Below, one piece after another: positions 36,749-48,678 of a stretch of DNA of 64,000 bases. Numbering within the stretch: position 1 is the stretch's first letter; the number at the start of each line of letters is the position of its first letter. This stretch comes from Drosophila miranda (taxonomy: Eukaryota; Arthropoda; Insecta; Diptera; Drosophilidae), in the NCBI RefSeq assembly GCF_003369915.1, contig NW_022881603.1, positions 11,143,249 to 11,207,248 of the forward strand. Reading direction: 5' to 3'. Position numbers and translations under genes: made by a program. Under the pieces are notes generated by a model that saw only the letters and a program-made list of their open reading frames with translations, was not told the origin of the DNA and did not search any database.

Positions 36749-38251
36749 CCAGTCCCACCTGAACGATAGGTGGCCAGGGCTGAGGGCGACGCGCCATCTA
36801 GCGGAAGTCCAGGGAGGCTCGATGGTGTATGGGGACATCGGGGGGAGCTGGAGCCGTCACTGGGGAAATTGGAAATTTTGTGCTTAAAACAGAAAGTTTG
36901 AAGTGAGTACAGAAAAGGCGGGCGATAAAATAGGTTGTAATGCAGAAAATTTTACAAACAGCCGGCAAGGAATATTAGCCACCAGAACCGGGCCAGAAGG
37001 TTTCCTGGAGAGGGACACTGGAGTTCGAGAAAGTCGACTGCAGAGAAGAAGACTGCCCAACGGAACCTGAGTGAGTTCGTTCCAGTTGCGCGTGTGTGAG
37101 CCAAGTAGCGCGGGACGTGTGAAGGGGGAGGGTGAAAGAGAACGATTTAGCTGCCAGGGCGATTCTAGCCACCCCGCACGATCGTTGCATCGCCTTCCAG
37201 TGCGTGCCACACGTTTGGTCTCATTCACCAAGTAACAACCCCGAAACCCTATTCACACACACACACACGCGCACACGTATACACGGACCTATATAAATTT
37301 AGGGCTGACCGGCCACGGCCAGCGATCGCCCACGTCGTTTGAACTTAAAGAAAAAAAACATAATCCGCACTCCAAACACCGTTCCACATTAAATGTTATT
37401 TTGTTCCGTGTGTCCTTTATTTGGTAATTAGTATTAGCTTAAACCGTTTAACAAAAAATCTTGGCCCCTGAAAAAAAAATATGTAAAAACACCAACACCT
37501 TTCACGAACCTAAATCTGCGATCAGCTGTTCAGTGCCAGAAGATTAACCCTTAGTGGGTGACGCGGGGTCCCATCAGTCCACCGTATTTGGTCGAGCGAT
37601 TTGTGGAAAAATATTGTTTATTGTTTATGTCCCGGGGACCCTTATCAAGAGCTCTTGGTAGGTTAAGTCTCCGTAGGGGCCCGAGTTAAATTAACTCCCG
37701 TAAAACTGGATCCACTCATCTACACATATTCCATTACGTATGGGTGAGGGTATCTCTGTTGGTTGAACGAAATTTCAGCAGTTATTTCCTTGTTTGCCTT
37801 TGTGTCGAACGTTTTGGTGTTTCTTAGTGGTTAGTGATAATTTTGAGTATAGCTATTTATTAATGAGAAAGATGAAATTGTCAATTTACGATTATTAAAG
37901 CTTGGATATATATTGAAGCATGATGCATTAAATTTAAAATAGAGGGAGGACGCGTGGCGTAAGCCATGGATTAGGCCAGCCGTTACCGTTCCAGCAGAGG
38001 GTGGCCAAAATGAACGTTGTGTTTGGTCACAGGTAGGGCGGGCGCGCGAAGTGATAACACCCAAGCTTCACCCACTTGATAGCCGTCTGTTTATGATTTT
38101 CTTTGTTGTTGTTAGGTTGTTGTTAGTTTTGATGTCCCGAGAAGTAGTATGTCTCCTTTTTTGTCTACATTTGGCGGGCAAGGGGAACTACCCAGCCCTG
38201 GGGTCGACAGCTAGCCGGCATTGCCCTCTGGGAAACAAGCCAAGTGCAACA
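36749..38251 (+). repeat. Family B 5' LTR of copy B1, lacking its first ~140 bp
   Basis: Nearly identical to 44413-45918. It lacks the first ~140 bp of the LTR, so the left border is a truncation, not an insertion end. A TATATAA promoter box lies at 37290-37296 after a short CA repeat. The LTR ends in CA at 38251, two bases before the primer-binding site. Confidence 0.88.
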
Positions 38252-38253
38252 AA

Positions 38254-38263
38254 TGGCGCCCAA
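38254..38263 (+). promoter_or_regulatory. Primer-binding site, tRNA-Lys type
   Basis: TGGCGCCCAA sits two bases after the LTR CA end, the classical position. It corresponds to the 3' end of tRNA-Lys used by several retroviruses and Drosophila elements. Equivalent sites occur at 45921 and 59666. Confidence 0.75.
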
Positions 38264-39445
38264 TTATTATTTTCGAATTCGCATGCATCTGGACTGACGC
38301 AGGTTCGGGTGGTATTACAAGAAATGTCACTCGGGCTGGTAAAGGCAGATGCGTGGAATGAAAAAAAATAAATAAATTTAGTGGAGAAGACGACAGCTCG
38401 CGAAGTGCAGTTTAGCTGTCCCGGCAGAAGTCGCTGCTGCAGGCTTAAGGTGAGCGTAAAGCTGGTCCTTAATGGCGCGGGGTGATTGATGCTAGGGATG
38501 GATAGACGGAGGCAGTTAACGGATATATAAAATATGTGATAGGGACTTACGAATTACAGTTGAACATTTTGTCGCTATTCGATGTCGCAAGTGAACGTAA
38601 GTCACTGCCGTTCAACAAAAAAATGGACAGGGATTTTGCGACGGACACATTGCCTGGTGGACTGTGATATCGAATAAATCTGTGAAGGAATGTGATATTG
38701 GAATAAGTTAGAGTAAGTCATGTAGGTAAATGTTCATTGTAGTTTCGCACCTGTTTGTTTAAAACAAAGCCGCTTTCGTGTTTTTGAACCTGTTGTCTGT
38801 CTGCCGAGAGGTGGTGAGGAGTAGGTGGCCCGGGAGTCGTAAAGACAACCCGCGATGCATCTGTTGTCATGGCAGATCGGTATGATGGATGACAGGAACA
38901 AATCACAAGCAAAGTGAGCTCATGCACCGTGAGGCTTCTCGTTTATCGGCCATCGCTTAGAGCGATGACTAGAGTAGATGACAGGCCACACAAAGGTGGT
39001 GTTCGTAATTGTAGGATATCCGTAGGGCGACTGTCAAGTGGAGCGCAGAAACTGGAGCGGTTACTGGTCCCGGCTAGTCACGTGTCCCCCTCTTAATGAA
39101 TCTGGTAAGAAGAAGAATAACTGTTAGGAATTTTTTTTGTTAGGTTTTGTGTTGTGTTGAATGTGTTTGAAGTTTGAGTGTCTTAGGTGTCGATCGAATA
39201 TACATGTATGTTATTATTTATTTATTCAAATATTTAATTGCATATATCTCGTTAACGGCGCTAGTTGGCGCAATATTTATATCGGTATTTATTTATTTAT
39301 TTATCGGAGTATTTATTGGTCCGAAGCGTGGTGTTATTTATTCTTACTAGTTATTTCTTTGGGTATTTATTTCTTTATTTATATATATTATCTTAGTTTA
39401 GGAGTTTCCCTTTTTTTTTTGTAATATTGGTGTTGCTCGGTGCAG
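38264..39445 (+). other. Family B 5' untranslated leader, copy B1
   Basis: A leader of about 1.2 kb is unusually long. It includes a GT-rich splice-donor-like site (aag/gtgagcg near 38450) and a TTTA-rich stretch at about 39210-39400. No real protein is apparent; short frames with TTTATTTA repeats are low-complexity artefacts. Confidence 0.6.
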
Positions 39446-41005
39446 ATGCCACAAGAAGGGGGTAGTCGACAGTATCATACGCGATCACGCGTAAACAAAA
39501 CAGTGGACCAGATAGGAGAAGTGTCAGGGGCGATGTTTGATCAAGATCGGGACGAACTTGGAGCTGTGGGTGGGTTGCCAAGAACACCGGTCCATGCCAG
39601 GTCAGAATGGCCAATGTCCGATCCTACACCCACGCTTGCTTCCGAACTGGCATCAGCAGTCAACGTATCGTTGGCTCAGGCTCATGCGACACACAGGGCA
39701 GCGAACACTGACTCGATTAGTCGGGTGTTGCAGGAGGAGTTGCGTAAGGGGTTTATCGAGATGATGCACCAACTCAACGAGGTACTCCAGCCGGTTAGAC
39801 AGCTGCAGCAGCAGAAGGAACCGCAGCGGGAGGAGGTTCACCACGAGCAGGAGTATCGAGGAGCAATCCCGAAAAGGAAGCCGTCTAGCACGACTGATGC
39901 GCCGATTCCGCCACCAAAACCATTTTTGGCTCGCTCGGGCCGAGGTGGTATTGGTCCGGAACCGTCTTCAGGAGTAGGACCGACCGCATCCAGTGAGCAG
40001 CATCAACGGGGTGGGCATCAAGCGCGAAATTGGCGAAACCCGATAGCACTCAGACACTCGGGTCAGGGTCGTGGCGAGGGTAGGAGAGATGGTGGTATTC
40101 CTCGAGAAGATCCGCATCCAAATCCCCCGGGTTATAGACCTTGGCCACGGTGGGGCCGAGTCGAAAAATGGGACGTGACGTTCGACGGAGACAGCAACAA
40201 AATGACAGTCGAGGATTTTGTGTTCCGAATTGAATTCCTACAAGCCCAATGCCGCTGTCCGTGGGATGAAGTTCTAAAGGGATTTCATCACCTGGTTACA
40301 GGAAACGCGGGGGAAGGGTAGTCGCAGTAGGTCCGTGATCATGGCGGTGGTGTTTGGCACGAACTAAGGGGCGACTTAATTGCTCGTTTCCGAGGCACGG
40401 CGTCCGAGTTCGACCGCATGAGAGAACTGCGAGAAAGAATGCAGCGGTCAAACGAGAGTGTGGAAGACTTTTTCCATGTCATGAGAAAGCTCGCGTCGAG
40501 GTTGGAGATGCCACCACCTGAAAAGGAGATGGTAAAAATCGTCAAAAAGGCACTCACAGATGAGATAGCGAGTTTCGTCTACGGCTTACGGGTTTATTCC
40601 TTAGACCAACTGCGGGATGAGTGCGTGGAAATAGAGGCACATCTGAAGAGGAAGGCTCGATCTTCGTGGCGAGGAGCACCCAAAGCCACAAACTATGGTG
40701 GCGGGCCGAATGCGAACGTCAGCGAGGTCGCGCAGGATCGGTCGATTGGCGATGAAGAGGCAGAGGTCATTGAGGAAGCGCAAGTGACACAGCGTGTTCC
40801 ACAGAAGTTGATTTGCTGGAACTGCGGGCAGACCGATCATGGCTTTAGGGACTGTATGGCATCGGAGAGGCGAATTTTCTGCTACCGGTGTGGAAAGCCC
40901 GATGCATATTGTCCAACCTGTCCGAATTGCGCGGGAAACGTGAAGAGTGGTGCGATCCAAGCAGGCGAATCACGCTCACAGAATGGGCCTGCGCAGAGAA
41001 AGTAG
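39446..41005 (+). pseudogene. Family B gag, copy B1, two nonsense codons
   Basis: The ATG at 39446 (MPQEGGSRQYHTRSR) opens a Gag frame. It has a basic, proline-rich N-terminal half, a capsid-like segment (RVEKWDVTFDGDSNKM) and CCHC knuckles ([28 protein letters not shown]), and stops at 41005. Two TAGs at about 40319 and 40328 interrupt it where B2 and B4 read Trp/Tyr codons. Five C/G- or T/G-type transversions cluster there within 25 bp. Pol overlaps its end by about 118 nt in another frame. Confidence 0.85.
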
Positions 41006-42816
41006 AAGAAAATAAAAATGAATTAGATAGGCGTAAATTGCATGCTAGGTTAAGGAACTTATCATATGAAGAGCGCTTAAGAAATTATTTAGAAACCAGA
41101 AATAGAATATTTTCTGAACTACGAGTGGATGGTATGCGAGCACTGTCGGTGCGGGTGAGAAAGGCGAGATCCCGTTTTAAGCAAAGGCGAGCTATGAGGA
41201 GGCAGGTGATTGCTTCAGTAAAGCGTTTGTGCAAGAAAGACCCGAGAGTTTTCGCAGAAATCTCTATAATGGGCGAGTCCGTGCGAGGCCTGTTGGATTC
41301 AGGCGCTACACACAGCATGCGAGGGTGTAATGGTCAGGAATTCCTGGAGAAGCTGGGCGTGGAGGCTCGTCGATATTCTTCTATAGTGAAGGTAGCGAAT
41401 GGGGAAGATCGCGCAATCGTTGGTCGAGTAGAATTACCGGTGAAATACAAGGGAGAGGTAAAAAGATTAACGTTTTTCGTATGCCCTTTCTTAGAACAGG
41501 AAATTTACTTGGGGGTAGACTTTTGGCGGGTATTCTTATTGGCTCCTGAGATGATGGGAGAAGGTCCAGTAGGGGCATCTCACAGATTAGTGGAAGAAGT
41601 GCTGGCTGATCAAGTCGCTCACTATGTGGAAGGCCCGGAGAAGGAGATAGTGCAGGAAGAATGGGAGTTGTCAGAGGAGCAAAGGGCAGCCTTGGATCAG
41701 GTGAAGGCAGAGTTTCTGACTTTCGAAGCCGTAGGCCTGGGGAGGACGTCGAGAGAGACTCACAAAATTCAGTTGGTGGAGAAGGCCGAGCCTGTGAAGG
41801 ATCGACATTACCCGATGTCGCCAGCGATGCAGGAAGTGGTGTGTGGTGAGGTGGACAAAATGTTGGCTTTGGGAGTCATCGAGTACAGTGATAGTCCGTG
41901 GAGCAACCGTACCCCCGTGGTGCGAAGGCCGGGCAAAAATCGTTTCTGCCTCGATGCCCGAAAGCTCAACAAAGTAACCATCAAGGACGCTTACCCACTT
42001 CCTAGCATCGAGGGGATTTTGTCGCGTCTCGATCAGACGATATATATCTCCAGCGTCGACTTAAAATTCGCTTTTTGGCAAATCGAGCTGGACGAGCAGA
42101 GTCGACCATATACGGCGTTCACGGTGCCGGGACGGCCTCTGTACCAGTTCCGTATGATGCCCTTTGGCCTCTGCAACGCCGCACAACGCCTATGTAGACT
42201 GGTCGATAAGGTGATTCCGGTTGAGATGCGTTCAAACGTCTGTGCGTATCTCGACGACTTGCTGATTATAGCTGAGGACTTCCAAACGCACGTGAAGATT
42301 CTGCGACAGGTTGCCGAGCGTCTACGAGAAGCAAATTTAACGATAGGGCTGAGCAAATCTAATTTTTGCTATAAAAACATTAAATACCTGGGATTTATAG
42401 TGGGAGGAGGAGCGCTGAAGATGGATCCGGATCGTGTGTCGGCCATTTTGCGCATTCCCGAGCCGCGATCTGTTCGAGAATTGCGTAGTTTCCTGGGAAC
42501 TGCGGGCTGGTACCGGCGCTTTATGAAAAACTATGCTGAGATGGCCGGTCCGCTCACAGACGCCCTGAAAAAGTCGGGAAATGGAAAGTTTAAATTGACG
42601 GAGGAGGCAAAACGAGCCATGGGGGAGCTAAAAGCTGCACTCACCTCGGCACCAGTCCTGGTACACGCGGATTTCAAGCGGCACTTCTACGTACAGTGCG
42701 ACGCCTCACATTATGGAGTAGGAGCCGTACTCTTCCAAAGGGATGACGAGCAGAACGAGAGGCCCATAGCGTTTTTCTCTGCCAAACTGAATTGCCACCA
42801 AAAAACTACTCGGTGA
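40888..42816 (+). CDS. Family B pol 5' part: protease, RT, start of RNase H (copy B1)
   Basis: This is a 642-codon open frame. Domains are protease ([11 protein letters not shown], about 41285), a linker with [12 protein letters not shown] with [44 protein letters not shown] and the catalytic AYLDDLLII box at about 42245, then the connection and start of RNase H ([18 protein letters not shown]). The frame fails at 42816, by an apparent frameshift at a CCAAAAAACT run; the next codons of RNase H continue in another frame up to the inversion breakpoint. There is no initiator of its own; expression would need frameshifting from gag. Confidence 0.88.
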   Translation: MWKARCILSNLSELRGKREEWCDPSRRITLTEWACAEKVEENKNELDRRKLHARLRNLSYEERLRNYLETRNRIFSELRVDGMRALSVRVRKARSRFKQRRAMRRQVIASVKRLCKKDPRVFAEISIMGESVRGLLDSGATHSMRGCNGQEFLEKLGVEARRYSSIVKVANGEDRAIVGRVELPVKYKGEVKRLTFFVCPFLEQEIYLGVDFWRVFLLAPEMMGEGPVGASHRLVEEVLADQVAHYVEGPEKEIVQEEWELSEEQRAALDQVKAEFLTFEAVGLGRTSRETHKIQLVEKAEPVKDRHYPMSPAMQEVVCGEVDKMLALGVIEYSDSPWSNRTPVVRRPGKNRFCLDARKLNKVTIKDAYPLPSIEGILSRLDQTIYISSVDLKFAFWQIELDEQSRPYTAFTVPGRPLYQFRMMPFGLCNAAQRLCRLVDKVIPVEMRSNVCAYLDDLLIIAEDFQTHVKILRQVAERLREANLTIGLSKSNFCYKNIKYLGFIVGGGALKMDPDRVSAILRIPEPRSVRELRSFLGTAGWYRRFMKNYAEMAGPLTDALKKSGNGKFKLTEEAKRAMGELKAALTSAPVLVHADFKRHFYVQCDASHYGVGAVLFQRDDEQNERPIAFFSAKLNCHQKTTR

Positions 42817-42915
42817 CAGAGAAAGAGTGTCTGGCAGCCCTCATGGCGATCCTTAAGTTCCGTCCGTACGTAGAGCTTATGCCGTTTACAGTCATAACTG
42901 ACCACGCCAGTCTCA

Positions 42916-43914
42916 TGGTGTTACGCCTGTCGCCTCGTGAACCGAGTTCCTAATAGCCAGTTCTATCTCCGGCAGATGCACATCCCAGTCCCGGTGATCG
43001 TCTTCCAGATACGCCCGAATCGCGCTGAGTACTGTGCGATTCACGCGTTCGGCTGCGTTACTCTGCGGAGAATACACTGGCGTCCTCATATGAGTGACTC
43101 CGAATGCATCGGTCATCTCCTTAAAAGTTTTCGAGACGAACTGAGCCCCATTGTCCGAGTGAATCATCTCCGGCACTCCAAACTTGTAAAACACCTCGTG
43201 AACGAGGAATCTTACAACTTCCTTTGCTGTGGCCTTGGTCATGGTCTTTAGGAATGTGAACTTAGAGAACTGGTCAACTACAATAAATATCCACGCCTGA
43301 CCGTTCTTTGACCGCGGATATTTGCCCAAAAAATCAATATAAAGTTTTTGGAACGGGCGCTCAGTGACCACTTCTTGCCCCATCCCGACCTGCATCCGAT
43401 AATTCGGCGCTTTCGACTCCTTGCACACGGTGCACCGTCGGATATAATCCCGCACCTCTATCGCCATGTTCGGCCAGTAAAACTGCCTACGCAATAAGTG
43501 CAAGGTTTTCGCGATTCCTCCGTGCGCTGTCTTCTCTTCCGAATGTGCTTTGTCTATCAACGCGGCCGTCAGCGAACTCGGAACCCACAATTTCCAGACG
43601 GCGCCCTCCAGTTGATCATCCAATCGTTCAAAGCGCATGCGCTTGAATATCATGCCGTCAACAATCTGGAGATCAGGTAAGCGGTCTTGGTTCTCTGTTA
43701 TTTCCTTCCTTAACTCCTGATATTCTCCAGATTCAAACTCCACCGTTTCAAAACCCAGGATACTACTCGGATCCACTTCCAGCTCTTCAATACTGCGTGA
43801 CAATGTATCTGCCACTACATTGTCCGCTCCTTTCCGGTGTTCTATGCCGAAATCGAAGGCCTGCAGTTGAAGGGACCAACGAGCTAAGCGACCATCCAGG
43901 TTCTTCATGGTCAT
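42916..43914 (-). CDS. Inverted block of pol: end of RNase H and integrase core (copy B1)
   Basis: This block reads opposite to the rest of B1. The minus-strand frame (about 330 codons within a longer open stretch 42913-43944) starts with the last part of RNase H ([20 protein letters not shown]). The HHCC zinc-binding region (HGGIAKTLH ... CTVCKES) and the catalytic triad follow: Asp in LYIDFLG, Asp in IHSDNGAQ and Glu in AAERVN. It ends at ATGVTP. All catalytic residues are present. The plus-strand borders are 'ctcatg/gtgtta' (left, about 42917) and 'catggtcatg/ctac' (right, about 43914). The only start available is a Met inside the RNase H segment, so the block is a rearranged piece, not a designed gene. 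Confidence 0.9.
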
Positions 43915-44270
43915 GCTACAAGCTGGCAAAGCGACTGCGGTCAATCGGCGAGCATGACATATCGCTGCTGGAGGGTCAGGACAAGCGACAACTCATCCAA
44001 GAGAGGATTCGCGCTAGTTTACATCAGGCATACGAGCGTAGTAGGGTAAGATACAACCAGCGAGCTCGGGTGTTTTACGCGAGGCCGGGACAAGAGGTAT
44101 TCCGCCGAAATTTTGTCCTTAGTGACTTCGAAAAAGGCTTTAATGCCAAGTTCGCGCGCAAATTCATCCGATGCCGGGTAGTGAAGCCAGTAGGAGAGAA
44201 CGCGTATGCTCTGGAGGACCTTAACGGCCGTCCCATAGGAGTGTACCACGCCAAAGACCTGAGAATGTAG
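43915..44270 (+). pseudogene. Integrase C-terminal part, plus strand (copy B1)
   Basis: After the right inversion breakpoint, plus-strand coding resumes at the integrase C-terminal region (YKLAKRLRSIGEHDISLL, then a basic region RRNFVLSDFEKGFNAKF, ending GVYHAKDLRM) with TAG at 44268-44270. Residues that should link it to the core are lost at the breakpoint. The stop lies about five bases before the LTR, so there is no room for env. Confidence 0.85.
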
Positions 44271-44275
44271 TGAGG

Positions 44276-45918
44276 TGTGGGTGTGGCCTACGTTTGGCGC
44301 GGCAGAAGAATGCAGGGCACGCCGGCGTGTGCTCAATAGTGTTCCGGAATCCGGTGGGCATGCCCACGCGTATGTTGTCCCTCCTGGGACTGACGACATA
44401 CTCGTGGTGGTGTTCCAGTCCCACCTGAACGATAGGTGGCCAGGGCTGAGGGCGACGCGCCATCTAGCGGAAGTCCAGGGAGGCTCGATGGTGTATGGGG
44501 ACATCGGGGGAGCTGGAGCCGTCACTGGGGAAATTGGAAATTTTGTGCTTAAAACAGAAAGTTTGAAGTGAGTACAGAAAAGGCGGGCGATAAAATAGGT
44601 TGTAATGCAGAAAATTTTACAAACAGCCGGCAAGGAATATAGCCACCAGAACCGGGCCAGAAGGTTTCCTGGAGAGGGACACTGGAGTTCGAGAAAGTCG
44701 ACTGCAGAGAAGAAGACTGCCCAACGGAACCTGAGTGAGTTCGTTCCAGTTGCGCGTGTGTGAGCCAAGTAGCGCGGGACGTGTGAAGGGGGAGGGTGAA
44801 AGAGAACGATTTAGCTGCCAGGGCGATTCTAGCCACACCGCACGATCGTTGCATCGCCTTCCAGTGCGTGCCACACGTTTGGTCTCATTCACCAAGTAAC
44901 AACCCCGAAACCCTATTCACACACACACACACGCGCACACGTATACACGGACCTATATAAATTTAGGGCTGACCGGCCACGGCCAGCGATCGCCCACGTC
45001 GTTTGAACTTAAAGAAAAAAAACATAATCCGCACTCCAAACACCGTTCCACATTAAATGTTATTTTGTTCCGTGTGTTGTCCTTTATTTGGTAATTAGTA
45101 TTAGCTTAAACCGTTTAACAAAAAATCTTGGCCACTGAAAAAAAAATATGTAAAAACACCAACACCTTTCACGAACCTAAATCTGCGATCAGCTGTTCAG
45201 TGCCAGAAGATTAACCCTTAGTGGGTGACGCGGGGTCCCATCAGTCCACCGTATTTGGTCGAGCGATTTGTGGAAAAATATTGTTTATTGTTTATGTCCC
45301 GGGGACCCTTAACAAGAGCTCTTGGTAGGTTAAGTCTCCGTAGGGGCCCGAGTTAAATTAACTCCCGTAAAACTGGATCCACTCATCTACACATATTCCA
45401 TTACGTATGGGTGAGGGTATCCCTGTTGGTTGAACGAAATTTCAGCAGTTATTTCCTTGTTTGCCTTTGTGTCGAACGTTTTGGTGTTTCTTAGTGGTTA
45501 GTGATAATTTTGAGTATAGCTATTTATTAATGAGAAAGATGAAATTGTCAATTTACGATTATTAAAGCTTGGATATATATTGAAGCATGATGCATTAAAT
45601 TTAAAATAGAGGGAGGACGCGTGGCGTAAGCCATGGATTAGGCCAGCCGTTACCGTTCCAGCAGAGGGTGGCCAAAATGAACGTTGTGTTTGGTCACAGG
45701 TAGGGCGGCCGCGCGAAGTGATAACACCCAAGCTTCACCCACTTGATAGCCGTCTGTTTATGATTTTCTTTGTTGTTGTTAGGTTGTTGTTAGTTTTGAT
45801 GTCCCGAGAAGTAGTATTTCTCCTTTTTTGTCTACATTTGGCGGGCAAGGGGAACTACCCAGCCCTGGGGTCGACAGCTAGCCGGCATTGCCCTCTGGGA
45901 AACAAGCCAAGTGTAACA
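44276..45918 (+). repeat. Full family B LTR shared by copies B1 and B2
   Basis: Starts TGTGGG after a purine-rich 'gaatgtagtgagg' (candidate polypurine tract) and ends TGTAACA, two bases before the primer-binding site at 45921. Length is about 1.64 kb. TATATAA lies at 44954-44960. Each tandem unit has one such LTR. The exact start could be up to five bases earlier (44271). Confidence 0.85.
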
Positions 45919-45931
45919 AATGGCGCCCAAT

Positions 45932-47095
45932 TATTATTTTCGAATTCGCATGCATCTGGACTGACGCAGGTTCGGGTGGTATTACAAGAAATGTCACTCG
46001 GGCTGGTAAAGGCAGATGCGGGGAATGAAAAAAAAAAATAAATTTAGTGGAGAAGACGACAGCTCGCGAAGTGCAGTTTAGCTGTCCCGGCAGAAGTCGC
46101 TGCTGCAGGCTTAAGGTGAGCGTAAAGCTGGTCCTTAATGGCGCGGGGTGATTGATGCTAGGGATGGATAGACGGAGGCAGTTAACGGATATATAAAATA
46201 TGTGATAGGGACTTACGAATTACAGTTGAACATTTTGTCGCTATTCGATGTCGCAAGTGAACGTAAGTCACTGCCGTTCAACAAAAAAATGGACAGGGAT
46301 TTTGCGACGGACACATTGCCTGGTGGACTGTGATATCGAATAAATCTGTGATGGAATGTGATATTGGAATAAGTTAGAGTAAGTCATGTAGGTAAATGTT
46401 CATTGTAGTTTCGCACCTGTTTGTTTAAAACAAAGCCGCTTTCGTGTTTTTGAACCTGTTGTCTGCCGAGAGGTGGTGAGGAGTAGGTGGCCCGGGAGTC
46501 GTAAAGACAACCTGTTGTCATGGCAGATCGGTATGATGGATGACAGGAACAAATCACAAGCAAAGTGAGCTCATGCACCGTGAGGCTTCTCGTTTATCGG
46601 CCATCGCTTAGAGCGATGACTAGAGTAGATGACAGGCCACACAAAGGTGGTGTTCGTAATTGTAGGATATCCGTAGGGCGACTGTCAAGTGGAGCGCAGA
46701 AACTGGAGCGGTTACTGGTCCCGGCTAGTCACGTGTCCCCCTCTTAATGAATCTGGTAAGAAGAAGAAGAACTGTTAGGAATTTTTTTTGTTAGGTTTTG
46801 TGTTGTGTTGAATGTGTTTGAAGTTTGAGTGTCTTAGGTGTCGATCGAATATACATGTATGTTATTATTTATTTATTCAAATATTTAATTGCATATATCT
46901 CGTTAACGGCGCTAGTTGGCGCAATATTTATATCGGTATTTATTTATTTATTTATCGGAGTATTTATTGGTCCGAAGCGTGGTGTTATTTATTCTTACTA
47001 GTTATTTCTTTGGGTATTTATTTCTTTATTTATATATATTATCTTAGTTTAGGAGTTTCCCTTTTTTTTTGTAATATTGGTGTTGCTCGGTGCAG
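45932..47095 (+). other. Family B leader, copy B2
   Basis: Equivalent to the B1 leader with minor indels, for example a slightly shorter segment near 46460-46512. Non-coding. Confidence 0.6.
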
Positions 47096-48678
47096 ATGCC
47101 ACAAGAAGGGGGTAGTCGACAGTATCATACGCGATCACGCGTAAACAAAACAGTGGACCAGATAGGAGAAGTGTCAGGGGCGGTGTTTGATCAAGATCGG
47201 GAGGAACTTGGAGCTGTGGGTGGGTTGCCAAGAACACCGGTCCAGGCCAGGTCAGAAGAATGGCCAATGTCCGATCCTACACCCACGCTTGCTTCCGAAC
47301 TGGCATCAGCAGTCAACGTATCGTTGGCTCAGGCTCATGCGACACACAGGGCAGCGAACACTGACTCGATTAGTCGGGTGTTGCAGGAGGAGTTGCGTAA
47401 GGGGTTTATCGAGATGATGCACCAACTCAACGAGGTACTCCAGCCGGTTAGACAGCTGCAGCAGCAGAAGGAACCGCAGCGGGAGGAGGTTCACCACGAG
47501 CAGGAGTATCGAGGAGCAATCCCGAAAAGGAAGCCGTCTAGCACGACTGATGCGCCGATTCCGCCACCAAAACCATTTTTGGCTCGCTCGGGCCGAGGTG
47601 GTATTGGTCCGGAACCGTCTTCAGGAGTAGGACCGACCGCATCCAGTGAGCAGCATCAACGGGGTGGGCATCAAGCGCGAAATTGGCGAAACCCGATAGC
47701 ACTCAGACACTCGGGTCAGGGTCGTGGCGAGGGTAGGAGAGCTGGTGGTATTCCTCGAGAAGATCCGCATCCAAATCCCCCGGGTTATAGACCTTGGCCA
47801 CGGTGGGGCCGAGTCGAAAAATGGGACGTGACGTTCGACGGAGACAGCAACAAAATGACAGTCGAGGATTTTGTGTTCCGAATTGAATTCCTACAAGCCC
47901 AATGCCGCTGTCCGTGGGATGAAGTTCTAAAGGGATTTCATCACCTGGTTACAGGAAACGCGCGGGAATGGTACTGGCAGTACGTCCGTGATCATGGCGG
48001 TGGTGTTTGGCACGAACTAAGGGGCGACTTAATTGCTCGTTTCCGAGGCACGGCGTCCGAGTTCGACCGCATGAGAGAACTGCGAGAAAGAATGCAGCGG
48101 TCAAACGAGAGTGTGGAAGACTTTTTCCATGTCATGAGAAAGCTCGCGTCGAGGTTGGAGATGCCAAGGAGGAGAGATGAGGAGGAGGAGATGAAAAGGA
48201 GATGGTAAAAATCGTCAAAAAGGCACTCACAGATGAGATAGCGAGTTTCGTCTACGGCTTACGGGTTTATTCCTTAGACCAACTGCGGGATGAGTGCGTG
48301 GAAATAGAGGCACATCTGAAGAGGAAGGCTCGATCTTCGTGGCGAGGAGCACCCAAAGCCACAAACTATGGTCGCGGGCCGAATGCGAACGTCAGCGAGG
48401 TCGCGCAGGATCGGTCGATTGGCGATGAAGAGGCAGAGGTCATTGAGGAAGCGCAAGTGACACAGCGTGTTCCACAGAAGTTGATTTGCTGGAACTGCGG
48501 GCAGACCGATCATGGCTTTAGGGACTGTATGGCATCGGAGAGGCGAATTTTCTGCTACCGGTGTGGAAAGCCCGATGCATATTGTCCAACCTGTCCGAAT
48601 TGCGCGGGAAACGTGAAGAGGGGTGCGATCCAAGCAGGCGAATCACGCTCACAGAAGGGGCCTGCGCAGAGAAAGTAG
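47096..48678 (+). pseudogene. Family B gag, copy B2, frameshifted
   Basis: The frame is open from the ATG at 47096 through the capsid segment, with the Trp-Tyr-Trp codons that are mutated in B1. It shifts at 48167-48190, where a GGAGGAGAGATGAGGAGG-type purine tract replaces the short sequence found in B1. The zinc-knuckle half then continues in another frame to 48678. Confidence 0.85.

Larger units (their letters stand above)
36749..45918 (+). mobile_element. Family B Ty3/gypsy-like LTR element, copy B1, with internally inverted integrase
   Basis: Order: 5' LTR (truncated), primer-binding site, leader, gag, pol 5' part (+), inverted RNase H/integrase core block (-), integrase C-terminal part (+), 3' LTR (44276-45918). 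No env frame exists between integrase and LTR. Long LTRs plus a primer-binding site matching the start expected for tRNA-Lys priming recall the Osvaldo/Ulysses group of Drosophila elements; that placement is tentative. B1 shares its 3' LTR with the next copy B2. Confidence 0.88.

Noticed and set aside
39161..39424. Small membrane-protein-like frame in the family B leader
   Set aside because: It arises from TTTA-rich repeats giving Ile/Tyr/Phe runs; no conserved features and it lies before gag.
42913..43944. Minus-strand 343-codon frame as a new antisense gene
   Set aside because: It is the family's own RNase H/integrase segment flipped in place; flanking plus-strand pol pieces match its ends.
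44268..44280. An env gene between integrase and LTR in family B
   Set aside because: Only about five bases separate the pol stop from the LTR start.
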